A stretch of DNA of 64,000 nt from JANPJV01 sp031425695 (GCA_031425695.1 JANPJV010000301.1:19052-83051), one strand, 5' to 3'; shown: positions 1 to 8,725, counted from the stretch's first letter. The notes: generated by a model from the sequence alone, not told the origin. A program made the numbers and translations.

Positions 1-147
1 CACCAGCAAACCAGGCGGTTCGTCGGCATGCAAGGAAGTCTGGATCAGCGCTTTCGGGCCAGCTCCGGCGGTGCCGAAATGCAGGCTCACCAGTTCACGG
101 GTCGTGCCCGGGGTACAAGCAGTCAAGCGGTGTCTTTCGGTTCGCAT
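1..147 (-). CDS. succinylglutamate desuccinylase/aspartoacylase-family protein, N-terminal part (cut by window edge)
   Basis: Only the first 49 codons lie in the window; the gene runs leftwards out of it. The visible residues start MRTERHRLTA and reach GPKALIQTSLHADEPPGLLV. The H-A-D-E-P-P-G stretch matches the first zinc-binding motif (H-x-D-E-x-x-G) of M14-type AstE/AspA deacylases, which hydrolyse N-acyl amino acids or related amides. The ATG at 147 gives the usual short N-terminus of the family; an ATG at 180 is in frame and possible. The frame stays open upstream to a GTAG-foot repeat at 337-372, so no longer start is needed. The substrate cannot be told from this fragment. Confidence 0.72.
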   Translation of the reverse strand, partial: MRTERHRLTACTPGTTRELVSLHFGTAGAGPKALIQTSLHADEPPGLLV

Positions 148-336
148 CGGCAGGGTAATGATCGGATCGGCGCCGATCATTGCACCAACCGGTCGCGCCG
201 CGCAGATCGCTCGGAGCGTAGAGGCCAGCTTGCGCAAACCCGTGTCGCATTCAGACAAGCGGGAGACCGCAACCCGCGCATGGGTCGCCTCGTCTTCGTA
301 GGTCAGGTTCAATGCGGCATGGGCGCATTGGCCCCT

Positions 337-444
337 GTAGGTCATGTTGCTCGCGCAGCGAGCTACTTGACGTCAACGGCCGTGCGGCATGCGAGTTGCC
401 GCAAGAGCCGTCAAGTAGTCCGCTGCGCGGACAACATGACCTAC
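337..444. repeat. Inverted pair of GTAG-foot REP elements
   Basis: Two copies of a 36-base element lie head to head at 337-372 and 409-444. Each begins GTAGGTCATGTT on its own strand, then has GTCCGC...GCGGAC arms (GCTCGC...GCGAGC in the left copy) and ends in ACTTGACG. The outer GTCA/TGAC and inner GTCCGC/GCGGAC arms pair into a hairpin with two T-T bulges. A third copy is at 12827-12863 and a partial one near 461-488. Paired, opposed short hairpins with a GTAG foot are the BIME layout of REP sequences. The 345-686 gap otherwise shows nothing except the start region of the receptor gene. Confidence 0.75.
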
Positions 445-686
445 AAAGGCAGGGCTCGGCCCCGCTCTGCGGACAACATGCCCTACGGGCACGGTCCGGT
501 GTAAGGGTTCGCAGGCTAAGGCCGGCACTGAACTTTTCACATTTGCGACAGCAAATTGCCCAGGTGCGACGTTCGCAGGCGGGCCGGCTGGCGCCTGCAA
601 TTCGGGTGCGTACAGTCCGCCCACTCGCCGGATTGCCGGCAGTCGGCGCCGATCGGTTGCCGCTTTCCGACGACCCAGGAATCCGC

Positions 687-3473
687 ATGAACAGACTCGT
701 CCCGCACCTCGGATCCGATGGCAAGCGCGCCTTCAAGCGCAGGCTCCTGAGCCTGGCGCTGCTGCACGCCCTGGCTGCCCAGGCAACGCTCGTCGTGGCA
801 CAGGACGCGAGCACGACCGAGGCTGCGGAAGAGTCCAAAGCGCAGATGGACACTGTCTTCGTCACCGGCTCGCGCATCAAGCGCATCGACGGCGAAACCG
901 CGTTGCCAATCGAGATCATCACCCGCGAAGACATCCAGAAGCGTGGCGTGACCACCGCGGCGGAAATGGTCAAGACGCTCACGGCCAACACGGCACCCCT
1001 GTCGGACGGCGCCAGCATCACCGACGGCACCTCCGGGCAGCGTGGCTTCAACGGTGCCAACCTGCGTGGCGTTGGCGTGTCCAGCACGCTGATCCTCCTG
1101 AACGGCCGACGCCTGGCGAACTTTGCCTCGCCCGGCGACGAGGCCGGTGTCGATCTCAACAACATCCCGGCCGGCGCCATCGAGCGTGTCGAGGTGCTCA
1201 AAGACGGCGCCTCCGCGCTGTACGGCTCCGACGCGATTGGCGGCGTGATCAACTTCATTACACGCAGCGATTACCAGGGCCTCGACCTCAGCCTCACCGG
1301 TGCCGACACCCAGGACGGCGGCGCCGACAAGCAGACGGCGACCATCGCTGGCGGCTTCGGTGACATGCAGGAAGACCGCTACAACGTCTTCGGCGTACTC
1401 GACGTGCAGCACCTTGGCGCCCTGCGTTCCACCCAGCGCGACTTCATCCAGGATCGGCCGCTGGCGACGCTGCTGCCCGCGCTGATGTCGAGTAATACCT
1501 TTCCGGCGAATTTCGACGTCAGTTCCGCGCAGCGCAACGCGCTGATCACGGCCGGATTGCTCCCCGCCGGCACCACCCGCACGCGCGTCAATCCGAGCGC
1601 GCCGGCCTGCAATCCACCGGCGACAGTGTTTGCGCCACAAGGCCCCGGCGGCCCGAACGCGTGCAGCTACGACTACATGCAGGACACTGAAATCTACCCC
1701 GATTCGGACAAGATCGGCTTCATCGGCCGTGGCGCGATCGCCGTCGGCGACGGTCATGAGCTGTTCGCGGAAGTCGCCTACTCGCGCGCCGACACCACCT
1801 ATCGCCTGAGTCCGAATCCGCAACGCATCCGCAATCTCCCGGTCTCGATTCTGCCTGCGGCGTATCGCACGGCACTGACGCGCCCCGGTCTGCCAACGAC
1901 CTTCAGTGGCGTGCGGCTGCGCATGAACGAGGCCGGCAACCGCACCAACGAGGTCACCAGCGAAGGCAGCCGCATCGTGCTCGGCGCGGAAGGCACTTTC
2001 GGCGAGTGGGACTATGGCGCAGCGCTGGTGCGCAGCCAGAATGAAGCGATCGATCGCTACGTCGGCGGCTATGTGCTGTTCGACCAGTTCGACGCTGGCG
2101 TGCGCAGCGGCTTGATCAACCCCTTCGGGCCGTCCTCGGCGCAAGGCCAGGCACTGATCGACAGCATCATCATCGATGACGAAGCGCGCAAGTCGAAGGG
2201 CACCAGCGAAAGTTTCGATTTCAATTTCACCCGTTCGCTGATGGCACTCGACGGTGGCGACATGGGCCTGGCGCTCGGTGGCGAATTCCGCCACGAGAAG
2301 CAGTCTTTCACGCCCTCGGCGCTGCTGCTGAGCAACAACATCGCCGGCGATCGCGACAGCACCCTCCCGCCCGGGCAAACGGACATCGTCGCCTCGCAGG
2401 ACGAGCGCACGGTGGCGTCCGCCTATGCCGAAGTGAACGCACCGATCAGCGAAACGTTGGAGCTGCAGGGCGCGCTGCGCTTCGACGAGTACGAAGAAGT
2501 GGGCTCCACCCTCAATCCGAAATTTGGGGTTCGCTGGCAGCCGCGCGAAGACTTCATCGTGCGCGCCTCGGCCGGCACCGGCTTTCGCGCGCCCTCGCTC
2601 AATGACCTGCACCGCCCAACCATATTCGGGGTCACTTCCAGCCTGATCACCGATCCGCAATGCGCGGCCGCCGAGGGCAGTATCGACCTGTGTACCGACC
2701 AGTTCCCGGTCGAGCGCCGCAGCAATCCCGATCTTGATCCCGAGCGCTCCAAGCAGTTCTCGATCGGCATGATCTGGGAGCCGTCCCGCACCTTCAATGT
2801 CGGTCTCGAGTACTGGAATCTGCGCAAGAAAGACGTCATCAGCACGCTCGGCGAGCAGATCATCATCGAGAGCCCGGGGCTCTACAACGGCACCTACATC
2901 CAGCGCGACGCGGACGGCTTCATCACGAACATTATTTTGCAAAAAGAAAACCAGGGCGAGCTCAAAACCTCAGGCTTCGATTTCACCAGCCGGCTCAGCA
3001 GCGACGAGACCGATTACGGTACGCTCAGCGTCGATTTCAGCGGAACTTTGATCCTCGAATACGAACGCCAGTTCGGTCCGCTCGAGCCTTTCCGCGACAA
3101 CCTGGGCCGCTTCCTCAACGATCAGGTGATCCAGCGCTGGCGCCATCGTATCGCCTTCAACTGGGACCAGGGCCCGCTCGGCTTGACCCTGGCCAGCACC
3201 TACTCGTCCGGCTATCGCGATCAAAACACCACCTACGATCCGTTCAGTGACGAGCGTCTGCCGGCGCGTGATGTCGATGCCTACTCGCTGTGGGACCTGA
3301 CTGGCCGCTATGAGTTCAACGAGCATCTGAGCGTGCGTGCCGGCGTGTTGAATCTATTCGACGAGGAACCGCCGTTCTCCAACCAGGCGTATTTCTTCAT
3401 CGCTGGATACGATCCGACCTACACCGACCCGCGTGGCCGCTCGTACTATGCGGGGATCGACTACAGGTTCTGA
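687..3473 (+). CDS. TonB-dependent outer-membrane receptor
   Basis: A 928-residue outer-membrane transporter that would bring a ligand into the periplasm with energy from TonB-ExbB-ExbD. The ATG at 687 starts a signal peptide of about 38 residues ending near LVVAQ. A plug domain follows (about 50-170), with the typical IEIITREDIQKRG, an LRG...ILLNGRRL stretch, IERVEVLKDG and YGSDAIGGVINFITR. The rest is a beta-barrel whose last residues, YYAGIDYRF, end in the terminal aromatic expected for BAM insertion. There is no N-terminal FecA-type signalling domain. The open frame runs upstream to 312, but that part overlaps repeats and has no leader. A cyanophycinase-like peptidase begins 28 bases downstream, so the ligand may be a peptide; this is inference. 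Confidence 0.93.
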   Translation: MNRLVPHLGSDGKRAFKRRLLSLALLHALAAQATLVVAQDASTTEAAEESKAQMDTVFVTGSRIKRIDGETALPIEIITREDIQKRGVTTAAEMVKTLTANTAPLSDGASITDGTSGQRGFNGANLRGVGVSSTLILLNGRRLANFASPGDEAGVDLNNIPAGAIERVEVLKDGASALYGSDAIGGVINFITRSDYQGLDLSLTGADTQDGGADKQTATIAGGFGDMQEDRYNVFGVLDVQHLGALRSTQRDFIQDRPLATLLPALMSSNTFPANFDVSSAQRNALITAGLLPAGTTRTRVNPSAPACNPPATVFAPQGPGGPNACSYDYMQDTEIYPDSDKIGFIGRGAIAVGDGHELFAEVAYSRADTTYRLSPNPQRIRNLPVSILPAAYRTALTRPGLPTTFSGVRLRMNEAGNRTNEVTSEGSRIVLGAEGTFGEWDYGAALVRSQNEAIDRYVGGYVLFDQFDAGVRSGLINPFGPSSAQGQALIDSIIIDDEARKSKGTSESFDFNFTRSLMALDGGDMGLALGGEFRHEKQSFTPSALLLSNNIAGDRDSTLPPGQTDIVASQDERTVASAYAEVNAPISETLELQGALRFDEYEEVGSTLNPKFGVRWQPREDFIVRASAGTGFRAPSLNDLHRPTIFGVTSSLITDPQCAAAEGSIDLCTDQFPVERRSNPDLDPERSKQFSIGMIWEPSRTFNVGLEYWNLRKKDVISTLGEQIIIESPGLYNGTYIQRDADGFITNIILQKENQGELKTSGFDFTSRLSSDETDYGTLSVDFSGTLILEYERQFGPLEPFRDNLGRFLNDQVIQRWRHRIAFNWDQGPLGLTLASTYSSGYRDQNTTYDPFSDERLPARDVDAYSLWDLTGRYEFNEHLSVRAGVLNLFDEEPPFSNQAYFFIAGYDPTYTDPRGRSYYAGIDYRF

Positions 3474-3501
3474 GCGAGCGGATCGTTCGCAGAGGAGATG
3501 C

Positions 3502-5136
3502 GTGAACCACGCGGGCGCTGCCGGCCATTCATCGACAGCGTCCCGCGCGGGCATCTGGGGCTTCGCGGTGGTCGTATGCCTGCTCATGTCGACCACTGCA
3601 GTCAGCGCCCGGCCGCGCCTGCTGCTCGCGGGTGGACATCTGCCGGTTTGCAGCAGCGCTGCAACCGATGCTTGCGAGAAGGGCCGCATCCCGATTGCGA
3701 GGGTGCAGTCTGCGCGATTCCGGCTCGATGCCGATGGGATCGAGCGGATCAATGCGGGCGGCTGGCTGCCGCATCGCAAGCTTTCCAAGGAGCGCGTGGT
3801 GGCAGCGCTAACGCGCTGGCATGAACGTGTCGGAAGCATCGAGCTGCCCGGCGACGACCTGGCGCCAGCTCTCCAGACCGGCGGATCGTCCCGCGACGCG
3901 CGCGCCTGGACTGATCTGGCCGACTTCGAGCGCGACCGTGTGTGGGATGCGCTCGAGCAGGAGCCGGTGCAGGAGCGCGTCGAGCTGGCGGCGTCCACGG
4001 CGGATTCCGGAGCGTCGGTCTTTCGCGAGTTCGTGGCCATGGCGCGCGAGCTCACCAGGCGCGAGCGCCCACGCATCCTCATCGTCACGGCCTCTGGACG
4101 CGATCCCTTCGCTTCCATCGATTTTTATCGCGTGGTGTTCGAGCAGGCCGGCGCGCAGGTGCGTTGGCTGCCGCTCGACCACGCGCTGCGAGCGGCGCAG
4201 GCGAATCGCGGGCGCGATTGTCGACGCCTCGATCGCCTGCGTGGCGAGCGGCTCGCGGCGCACGATCGCGCCCGCCTTTATCCCAAACGTGCCAAAGAGC
4301 TCAGCGCGGCTTGCCATGATCCAACCCGCCTCGACGCCCTGATCAACTGGGCCGATGGCGTCTTCTTGAATGGCGGCGACCAGAGCTTCACCCGCGCTGC
4401 CTGGTTCGCGAGGGATGGCTCGGCGTCGCAACAACTGACGCTACTGCTGGCACGCCTGGACGCTGGCGAGCTCGTCCTCGGTGGCACCAGCGCCGGAACC
4501 GCCGTACAGGCCGGTCGCACCGCGATGATCGTCAGCGGCTCGAGCACGCCGAGCGCTCCAGCGACCGCAATCGCCGCGCTACCTCCGCATCCCAGTTGCG
4601 CCTTTGCGCAAGCCTGCGCCGGCGTGAATCCGGATGCCCTTCTGTATCACCCCGCTGGTGGCCTCGGCAGCTTTCCGGGCGTGCTCGATACGCATTTCTC
4701 CAACCGCGGCCGCGAGTTTCGCCTCGCTCGACTGCTACTCGATAGTGGCACCGAGCTCGGCGTGGGCATCGATGAAACCACCGCGCTGCGCATCGACGTC
4801 GAGGACGGCCGCATGCGTGGAGGCGTCGTCGGCCAGGGCGGGGTCAGCGTTTTTCAGCGCGTCGGTGGCGACCTGCTGTGGCGCCGGCGGTATCTGGCGG
4901 GTGAGTCGGTCGAACTCGAACTGCAGCCGCCGTCGCCCTCTGCATGCGGTGACAGCAAGCTCGCCGCGGCGACGGTCGTAAGTGGCGACGATTCGCTCGC
5001 TGACTGGCTGGACGCACTGCCCGCCGACGCGAAGTGGCATCCGCTGGTGTTGACCGCGGGTGGGCGCCGGGAGGCCGCCGGTAGCGTTTGCGCCCCCGCG
5101 GCGGGGCGCGCGCGCTGGTGGCGTCTTAATCCCTGA
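3502..5136 (+). CDS. exported cyanophycinase-like peptidase (family S51)
   Basis: A 544-residue protein with a signal peptide (hydrophobic stretch at about 17-33, cut near AVSA) and an S51-type catalytic core. The nucleophile motif GGTSAGTAVQ places the serine at about residue 330, just after NGGDQSFTRA, the arrangement seen in cyanophycinases, which cleave beta-Asp-Arg dipeptides from cyanophycin; the related dipeptidase E cleaves Asp-X. GTG at 3502 is chosen because AGAGGAG lies 4-10 bases upstream and the leader starts there. It is longer than typical cytosolic cyanophycinases (about 270-300 residues); extra sequence lies on both sides of the core. It directly follows the TonB receptor and is probably co-transcribed with it. 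Substrate specificity is not provable from sequence alone. Confidence 0.85.
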   Translation: MNHAGAAGHSSTASRAGIWGFAVVVCLLMSTTAVSARPRLLLAGGHLPVCSSAATDACEKGRIPIARVQSARFRLDADGIERINAGGWLPHRKLSKERVVAALTRWHERVGSIELPGDDLAPALQTGGSSRDARAWTDLADFERDRVWDALEQEPVQERVELAASTADSGASVFREFVAMARELTRRERPRILIVTASGRDPFASIDFYRVVFEQAGAQVRWLPLDHALRAAQANRGRDCRRLDRLRGERLAAHDRARLYPKRAKELSAACHDPTRLDALINWADGVFLNGGDQSFTRAAWFARDGSASQQLTLLLARLDAGELVLGGTSAGTAVQAGRTAMIVSGSSTPSAPATAIAALPPHPSCAFAQACAGVNPDALLYHPAGGLGSFPGVLDTHFSNRGREFRLARLLLDSGTELGVGIDETTALRIDVEDGRMRGGVVGQGGVSVFQRVGGDLLWRRRYLAGESVELELQPPSPSACGDSKLAAATVVSGDDSLADWLDALPADAKWHPLVLTAGGRREAAGSVCAPAAGRARWWRLNP

Positions 5137-5427
5137 TTTGGCGGCCATGCACAGGCCAGAGGTAGACCGGGTCATACGCGCCCGCCAGCCCAAGATTTCG
5201 TGCCAGGTTTTCAAGCGCAAGCCGCCCGGCTCCCGCTACGTAGCCACACGCGCCGCTGGCGGAGTGAGGGCGGTCTGCTGCGCGGCATGCCGCGCGACCG
5301 CTCGAACGCCCGCGAACTCGTTCGCGGGCAGAATCCCGCACAGAACCGCGCTACCTCAAGCGGTCACTCAGCGCCGCCTCAGTGTCCACCCTGTCCAATG
5401 GCTGGCTACCGTGTGGGAGCTTGAACC

Positions 5428-5949
5428 ATGGGTTTCAGTGCAGCCGTGCTATTTGGCGCGATGGCCATGCTGGCGAATGGCGATATTTATCGCTGTCGCA
5501 ACGCGAGTGGCGTGCTGAGCTATCAGGACAAGCCATGTCCGAGTGGTGCGTCCGCGCGGCTGGCGACTGCCGGCGCCGACCAATCAGTGGGTGCGTTGCA
5601 GCGCTGGCTGGACGCGCAGGATCCGCGTCCGGCACGCCGGGCGGCGGCGAATGCATACAGTGCACCGGCAGCGCGCGCTCGTGGCCCATTGGTCCCGGGT
5701 GGCCCAGTCAGCGAGGCGCAACTCGCTGGATGTTCTGAGCGCTTCCTGGCCTGCGCGACGGGCGACGCCGCGATCATGGACGCCTGCGTTGATCGGCTGC
5801 CGCGCTGCTCCGCGTCAGGAAGCGGGGCCTGCTGTCCGCAGGCGTGCGTCAGTCGCTACCAGGTGTTGCGCAGCGACGGCCACAAGCTGTCGTCGGCCGT
5901 GCGCCTGGCCTTGCTCGATCCGGCGGCGCCAAACTGCAGCGTACCGTAG
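5428..5949 (+). CDS. DUF4124-domain exported protein
   Basis: A 173-residue protein with a short hydrophobic leader (GFSAAVLFGAMAMLA) followed at once by IYRCRNASGVLSYQDKPCPSG. This matches the DUF4124 pattern of Xanthomonadales and relatives (Y-x-C-x-D/N-x-x-G-x-x-x-Y-x-D-x-P-C). The second half is cysteine-rich (C-x6-C, CC, C-x3-C), suggesting disulfides in the periplasm. The function is unknown. The 291 bases before it hold no gene I can defend; a minus-strand frame at 5126-5341 ends in a protein-like stretch but has no credible start. Confidence 0.75.
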   Translation: MGFSAAVLFGAMAMLANGDIYRCRNASGVLSYQDKPCPSGASARLATAGADQSVGALQRWLDAQDPRPARRAAANAYSAPAARARGPLVPGGPVSEAQLAGCSERFLACATGDAAIMDACVDRLPRCSASGSGACCPQACVSRYQVLRSDGHKLSSAVRLALLDPAAPNCSVP

Positions 5950-5984
5950 GCCGGAATTGCCGCGCTGGGGCTCAGTGGCGCTTT

Positions 5985-6066
5985 TGGAGGGCGGCGCTCC
6001 TGCGCCGCCGCTCTAGACTTCGAGCCGAACCAGGCCGAAGCGGCCGCGCGGGAGCGCGGCCCTCCA
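5985..6066. repeat. Inverted repeat pair between convergent genes
   Basis: TGGAGGGCGGCGCTCC with internal GGCGGCGC/GCGCCGCC arms at 5985-6013 faces an inverted relative, GGAGCGCGGCCCTCCA, at 6040-6066. The pair lies between the convergent ends of the DUF4124 gene (+) and the small membrane-protein gene (-). It could act as a bidirectional transcript end or be another mobile intergenic repeat. Confidence 0.5.
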
Positions 6067-6075
6067 GCCAGAACC

Positions 6076-6399
6076 TCACGTCCTGCGACTGGCCAACCCG
6101 TGGAAGCCGAGCATGCCGAGGCCGGCAGCGAAGATCACGATGCCGAAGGTGGCCGGGTCATTCGCGCCGAGGTTGAGCAGATCGATCAAGCCGAAGGCGG
6201 TGCCGACCAGCACCAGCACCAAGCCCCATTTGAGCGAGGAGACGCGGCGGTTCTGCTCGTCGGCGGCGAGCATCGTGCGCACCAGGTCTTCAGAGGCGCC
6301 GGACTCGGCGAGCCGGCGCCGTACCCGTCCGTCCATGACGATCTTGATCGCAGCAACGATGCAGATGAACAGCACGATAGGAATGAAATCACCGTCCAC
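6076..6399 (-). CDS. small membrane protein (DUF6249-like)
   Basis: A 107-residue protein with an N-terminal membrane segment (FIPIVLFICIVAAIKIV), a charged cytosolic stretch (RVRRRLAESGASEDLVRTML) and two further segments (WGLVLVLVGTAFGLIDLL and FGIVIFAAGLGMLGFHGL). GTG at 6399 is chosen because GGAGA precedes it by a few bases and the hydrophobic leader begins there. A longer in-frame extension runs over a REP element and is not credible. It resembles the small DUF6249-type membrane proteins often found beside ECF sigma genes. It is divergent from the sigma factor at 6591, which suggests a link to the same response. Confidence 0.65.
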   Translation of the reverse strand: MDGDFIPIVLFICIVAAIKIVMDGRVRRRLAESGASEDLVRTMLAADEQNRRVSSLKWGLVLVLVGTAFGLIDLLNLGANDPATFGIVIFAAGLGMLGFHGLASRRT

Positions 6400-6514
6400 T
6401 TTGGATCTCCGTCGTGGGGCGGATGTGCCCCGTTTGAACCAATAGAGACGCCGGCGTAAACGCCGGTTGCACCCCCGCCGCAAATTTTCCGCGCAAGATC
6501 GCGCACCTGCTGTG

Positions 6515-6537
6515 GTGGGTCCGGACCTCGTCCGGAC
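6515..6537 (+). repeat. Single GTGG-foot REP hairpin
   Basis: GTGGGTCCGGAC, a CTC loop, then GTCCGGAC. This is the same hairpin that is repeated in the arrays at 7620-7770 and 8337-8725. It stands alone, followed by a T-run (TTTTTTTG at about 6541), in the spacer between the divergent membrane-protein and sigma-factor genes. Confidence 0.75.
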
Positions 6538-6590
6538 ACTTTTTTTGTCGGGGTCTGCAACCGTGGGCAGTGAACAGGTATCCATCCTGC

Positions 6591-7154
6591 ATGAATGACG
6601 ATCGATCCCTGGTGGAAGCCACGCTGGCGCGCAAGCCGGGCGCGTTCGAGCGCCTGGTCACCAGTCACCAGGGGTTGGTCTGGCATCTGATCGAGCGCAT
6701 GGTTCGGCACCCCGAGGACACCCGCGAGCTCAGCCAGGAGGTGTTCCTGCGGGTGCACCAGAAGCTCGATCAGTATCGGTTCGAAAGCACGCTCGCGACC
6801 TGGATCGGCCGGATTGCCTTCTCGATTGCCACTCGCCACCTGCAGCGCAAGCGCCTGCCGCTCGACGAGGCCGGCTTCGATGACGAGGATTCGATGGCGT
6901 CACGCGTGAGCGATGGCTTCGATCTCGCCGAGGCCTGCGCCGACGAGCAATTGATGGGCGTGGTCGGGCGCGAGCTCGACGCACTCTCGCCCATGCAACG
7001 TACACTGATCAGCCTCTACCATCTCGAAGAGCTCGGCATCAGCGAGATCGCGAGCATCACCGGCCAGCCCGAAGGCACGGTCAAGAACAGCCTGTTCCGC
7101 GCGCGTCGCCGGTTGCGCGAGCGCCTGGAACAAGCCATGGGAGTCGCCGCATGA
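6591..7154 (+). CDS. ECF-type RNA polymerase sigma factor
   Basis: A 187-residue sigma-70-family protein. Region 2 covers about residues 15-85, with the core-binding stretch ELSQEVFLRVHQKLDQYRFE and the TWIGRIAFSIATRHLQ block for -10 recognition. Region 4 covers about 130-182 (ALSPMQRTLISLYHLEEL, then the helix-turn-helix ISEIASITGQPEGTVKNSLF). Regions 1 and 3 are absent, as in ECF sigmas. ATG at 6591 is preferred over GTG at 6570. The next gene overlaps by four bases (ATGA) and encodes a membrane protein, the usual position for an anti-sigma partner. Confidence 0.92.
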   Translation: MNDDRSLVEATLARKPGAFERLVTSHQGLVWHLIERMVRHPEDTRELSQEVFLRVHQKLDQYRFESTLATWIGRIAFSIATRHLQRKRLPLDEAGFDDEDSMASRVSDGFDLAEACADEQLMGVVGRELDALSPMQRTLISLYHLEELGISEIASITGQPEGTVKNSLFRARRRLRERLEQAMGVAA

Positions 7155-7606
7155 ACGAAGAACACGACTGGACCCAGGAACGCCGCCGCGAATGGCAGGC
7201 ACAGGAACGCGCCCGCACGCTCGAGCTTGCAAGCGCGCCCGTCACCGGTGAGCCACTGGTCGACCGCTACCGCGCCGTGATGCGCCTCACGCGCACCGCC
7301 CCACGTCCTCCCGTTCCCGCCGACTTTGCTGCAAAAGTAGCCGCGGCCGCGCGCGAGCAGGAATTCGACGAGCGTTTCGAGCGCTGGATGCTGCTGGTCG
7401 GCGGCCTGATCGCGCTGGCCTTCACCGTTTTCTACATGGGCGACAGCCTGCTCGAAATCGGCCAACTCACCCTGCGCAGCATCGACGGCCTTGCCCCCGA
7501 GGTGCCGCTGCTCAGCAACCCGATGCTGTGGATGGCGATCGCGGGCACTGGCTGCGCCACCTTGTTCGACCTGCCATTTGGCGCGGGGCGCCGGGCGGTG
7601 GGCTGA
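7151..7606 (+). CDS. probable membrane-bound partner (anti-sigma candidate) of the ECF sigma factor
   Basis: A 151-residue protein whose start overlaps the sigma stop (ATGA), so the two are translationally coupled. The first 75 residues are charged and cytosolic-looking (WTQERRREWQAQERARTLEL, then VPADFAAKVAAAAREQEFDE). Two hydrophobic segments follow (LLVGGLIALAFTVFYMG and MLWMAIAGTGCATLFDL). The N-terminal part lacks the HxxxCxxC zinc motif of ZAS anti-sigmas. Its job is inferred from position and topology only. Confidence 0.6.
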   Translation: MNEEHDWTQERRREWQAQERARTLELASAPVTGEPLVDRYRAVMRLTRTAPRPPVPADFAAKVAAAAREQEFDERFERWMLLVGGLIALAFTVFYMGDSLLEIGQLTLRSIDGLAPEVPLLSNPMLWMAIAGTGCATLFDLPFGAGRRAVG

Positions 7607-7619
7607 GGGATTTGCTCCA

Positions 7620-7770
7620 CGTGGGTCCGGACCTTGTCCGGACGCTGTTGCTTAGCTGTACGTGGGTCCGGACCTTGTCCGGACGCTGTTGCTTAGCTGT
7701 ACGTGGGTCCGGACCTTGTCCGGACGCTGGTGCTTAGCTGTACGTGGGTCCGGACCTTGTCCGGACGCTT
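7620..7770 (+). repeat. Left REP array: four 41-base direct repeats
   Basis: Units start at 7620, 7661, 7702 and 7743, exactly 41 bases apart. Each begins CGTGGGTCCGGACCTTGTCC and continues GGACGCTGTTGCTTAGCTGTA. The GTCCGGAC-CTT-GTCCGGAC core folds into a perfect hairpin with a three-base loop and a GTGG foot. The last unit lacks its tail. The array abuts the RAYT gene and is read in the same direction as it; the matching array on the other side is inverted. Confidence 0.95.
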
Positions 7771-7853
7771 TTCATACAAATCCAGAAACTTCCTACAGGA
7801 AAACCCGGTGGCGACCCGATGCACTCAAGCTGGCCCGCTCGGCATTGTTACTC

Positions 7854-8327
7854 ATGCCCTACGACAGCCTCCTGCGTCATCGTGAACAAGCGCTCGGCAA
7901 TGGCTTCACTGTCACATTCTGCGCACTTGACCGCCGGCCTGTTTTTGCGTCGGACGCAGCGGCGGCGATCTTGGCCAGAGCGATTTGGCGAAGCGATGAG
8001 CTGAAACTATCCAGCACCCACGCCTGGGTGATCATGCCGGACCACGTCCACTGGCTGGTTTCCGTAGAAGCCGGTGTTTCCGTCAGCAGGGCGGTAGCGA
8101 GCGTCAAGGCCAACACCAGTCGCCAGCTTGCACAGCTGGGACTGACCGGCCTCTGGCAGCCCGGCTTCTATGAACATCGCGTGCGCAACCAGGAAGACCT
8201 CGCCTCTCAAGCTCGCTATCTGATCGCGAATCCACTGCGAGCCGGGCTGGTCGCGAAGCTCTCGGATTACCGGTGGTGGTACACCTCATTTGCATGTTCG
8301 GCTGACGGTGAAGATGTGTTCTGGTAG
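7854..8327 (+). CDS. REP-associated tyrosine transposase (RAYT, Y1/IS200-like)
   Basis: A 157-residue Y1-type HUH nuclease related to IS200/IS605 TnpA. The metal-binding HVH pair is at residues 64-66 (HAWVIMPDHVHWLV), and the catalytic tyrosine is probably Y122 in RYLIANPLRAG. RAYTs cut and join single-stranded REP hairpins and are thought to spread them. ATG at 7854 is the first start after the left REP array; the upstream extension translates repeat DNA and is discarded. Four REPs precede the gene and nine or ten inverted ones follow, a complete REP-RAYT cassette. No second transposase or IS ends were seen. Confidence 0.9.
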   Translation: MPYDSLLRHREQALGNGFTVTFCALDRRPVFASDAAAAILARAIWRSDELKLSSTHAWVIMPDHVHWLVSVEAGVSVSRAVASVKANTSRQLAQLGLTGLWQPGFYEHRVRNQEDLASQARYLIANPLRAGLVAKLSDYRWWYTSFACSADGEDVFW

Positions 8328-8336
8328 TGATCAACA

Positions 8337-8725
8337 GCGTCCGGACAAGGTCCGGACCCACGTACGGCTAAGCAACAGCGTCCGGACAAAGTCCGGACCC
8401 ACGTACAGCTAAGCAACAGCGTCCGGACAAGGTCCGGACCCACGTGCAGCAAAGCAACAGCGTCCGGACGAGGTCCGGACCCACGTGCAGCAAAGCAAGA
8501 GCGTCCGGACGAGGTCCGGACCCACGTACGGCTAAGCAAGAGCGTCCGGACAAGGTCCGGACCACGTCCGGCTAAGCAAGAGCGTCCGGACGAGGTCCGG
8601 ACCCACGTGCAGCAAAGCAACAGCGTCCGGACAAGGTCCGGACCCACCTGCAGCAAAGCAACAGCGTCCGGACGAGGTCCGGACCCACGTGGAGCCAAAG
8701 GCAACAGCGTCGGACGGGTCCGGAG
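8337..8725 (-). repeat. Right REP array: nine full units plus one degenerate, inverted
   Basis: Reverse-complement copies of the left array's unit begin at 8337, 8378, 8419, 8460, 8501, 8542, 8582, 8623 and 8664, with a decayed unit near 8707. Spacing is 41 bases except for one 40-base unit (8542) that lost a C in its CCCAC foot. The loop alternates between AAG, AAA and GAG, and the tail has two versions (ACGGCTAAGCAA and GCAGCAAAGCAA), which shows unit-wise amplification after divergence. The array fills the space between the RAYT and the FAD oxidoreductase gene. Confidence 0.95.

Noticed and set aside
537..2942. Long open frame on the minus strand opposite the TonB receptor
   Set aside because: Arg/Ala/Gly-rich shadow of a strongly coding high-GC gene; no leader, motif or ribosome-binding site.
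5126..5341. Minus-strand frame ending LALENLARNLGLAGAYDPVY
   Set aside because: The end looks protein-like, but the first half is low-complexity Arg/Ser and no start is credible; at best a decayed gene end, not enough to annotate.
7620..8725. Regular 41-base repeats as a CRISPR array
   Set aside because: Units are contiguous, with the whole 41 bases repeated and no unique spacers; no cas genes; a RAYT lies between.
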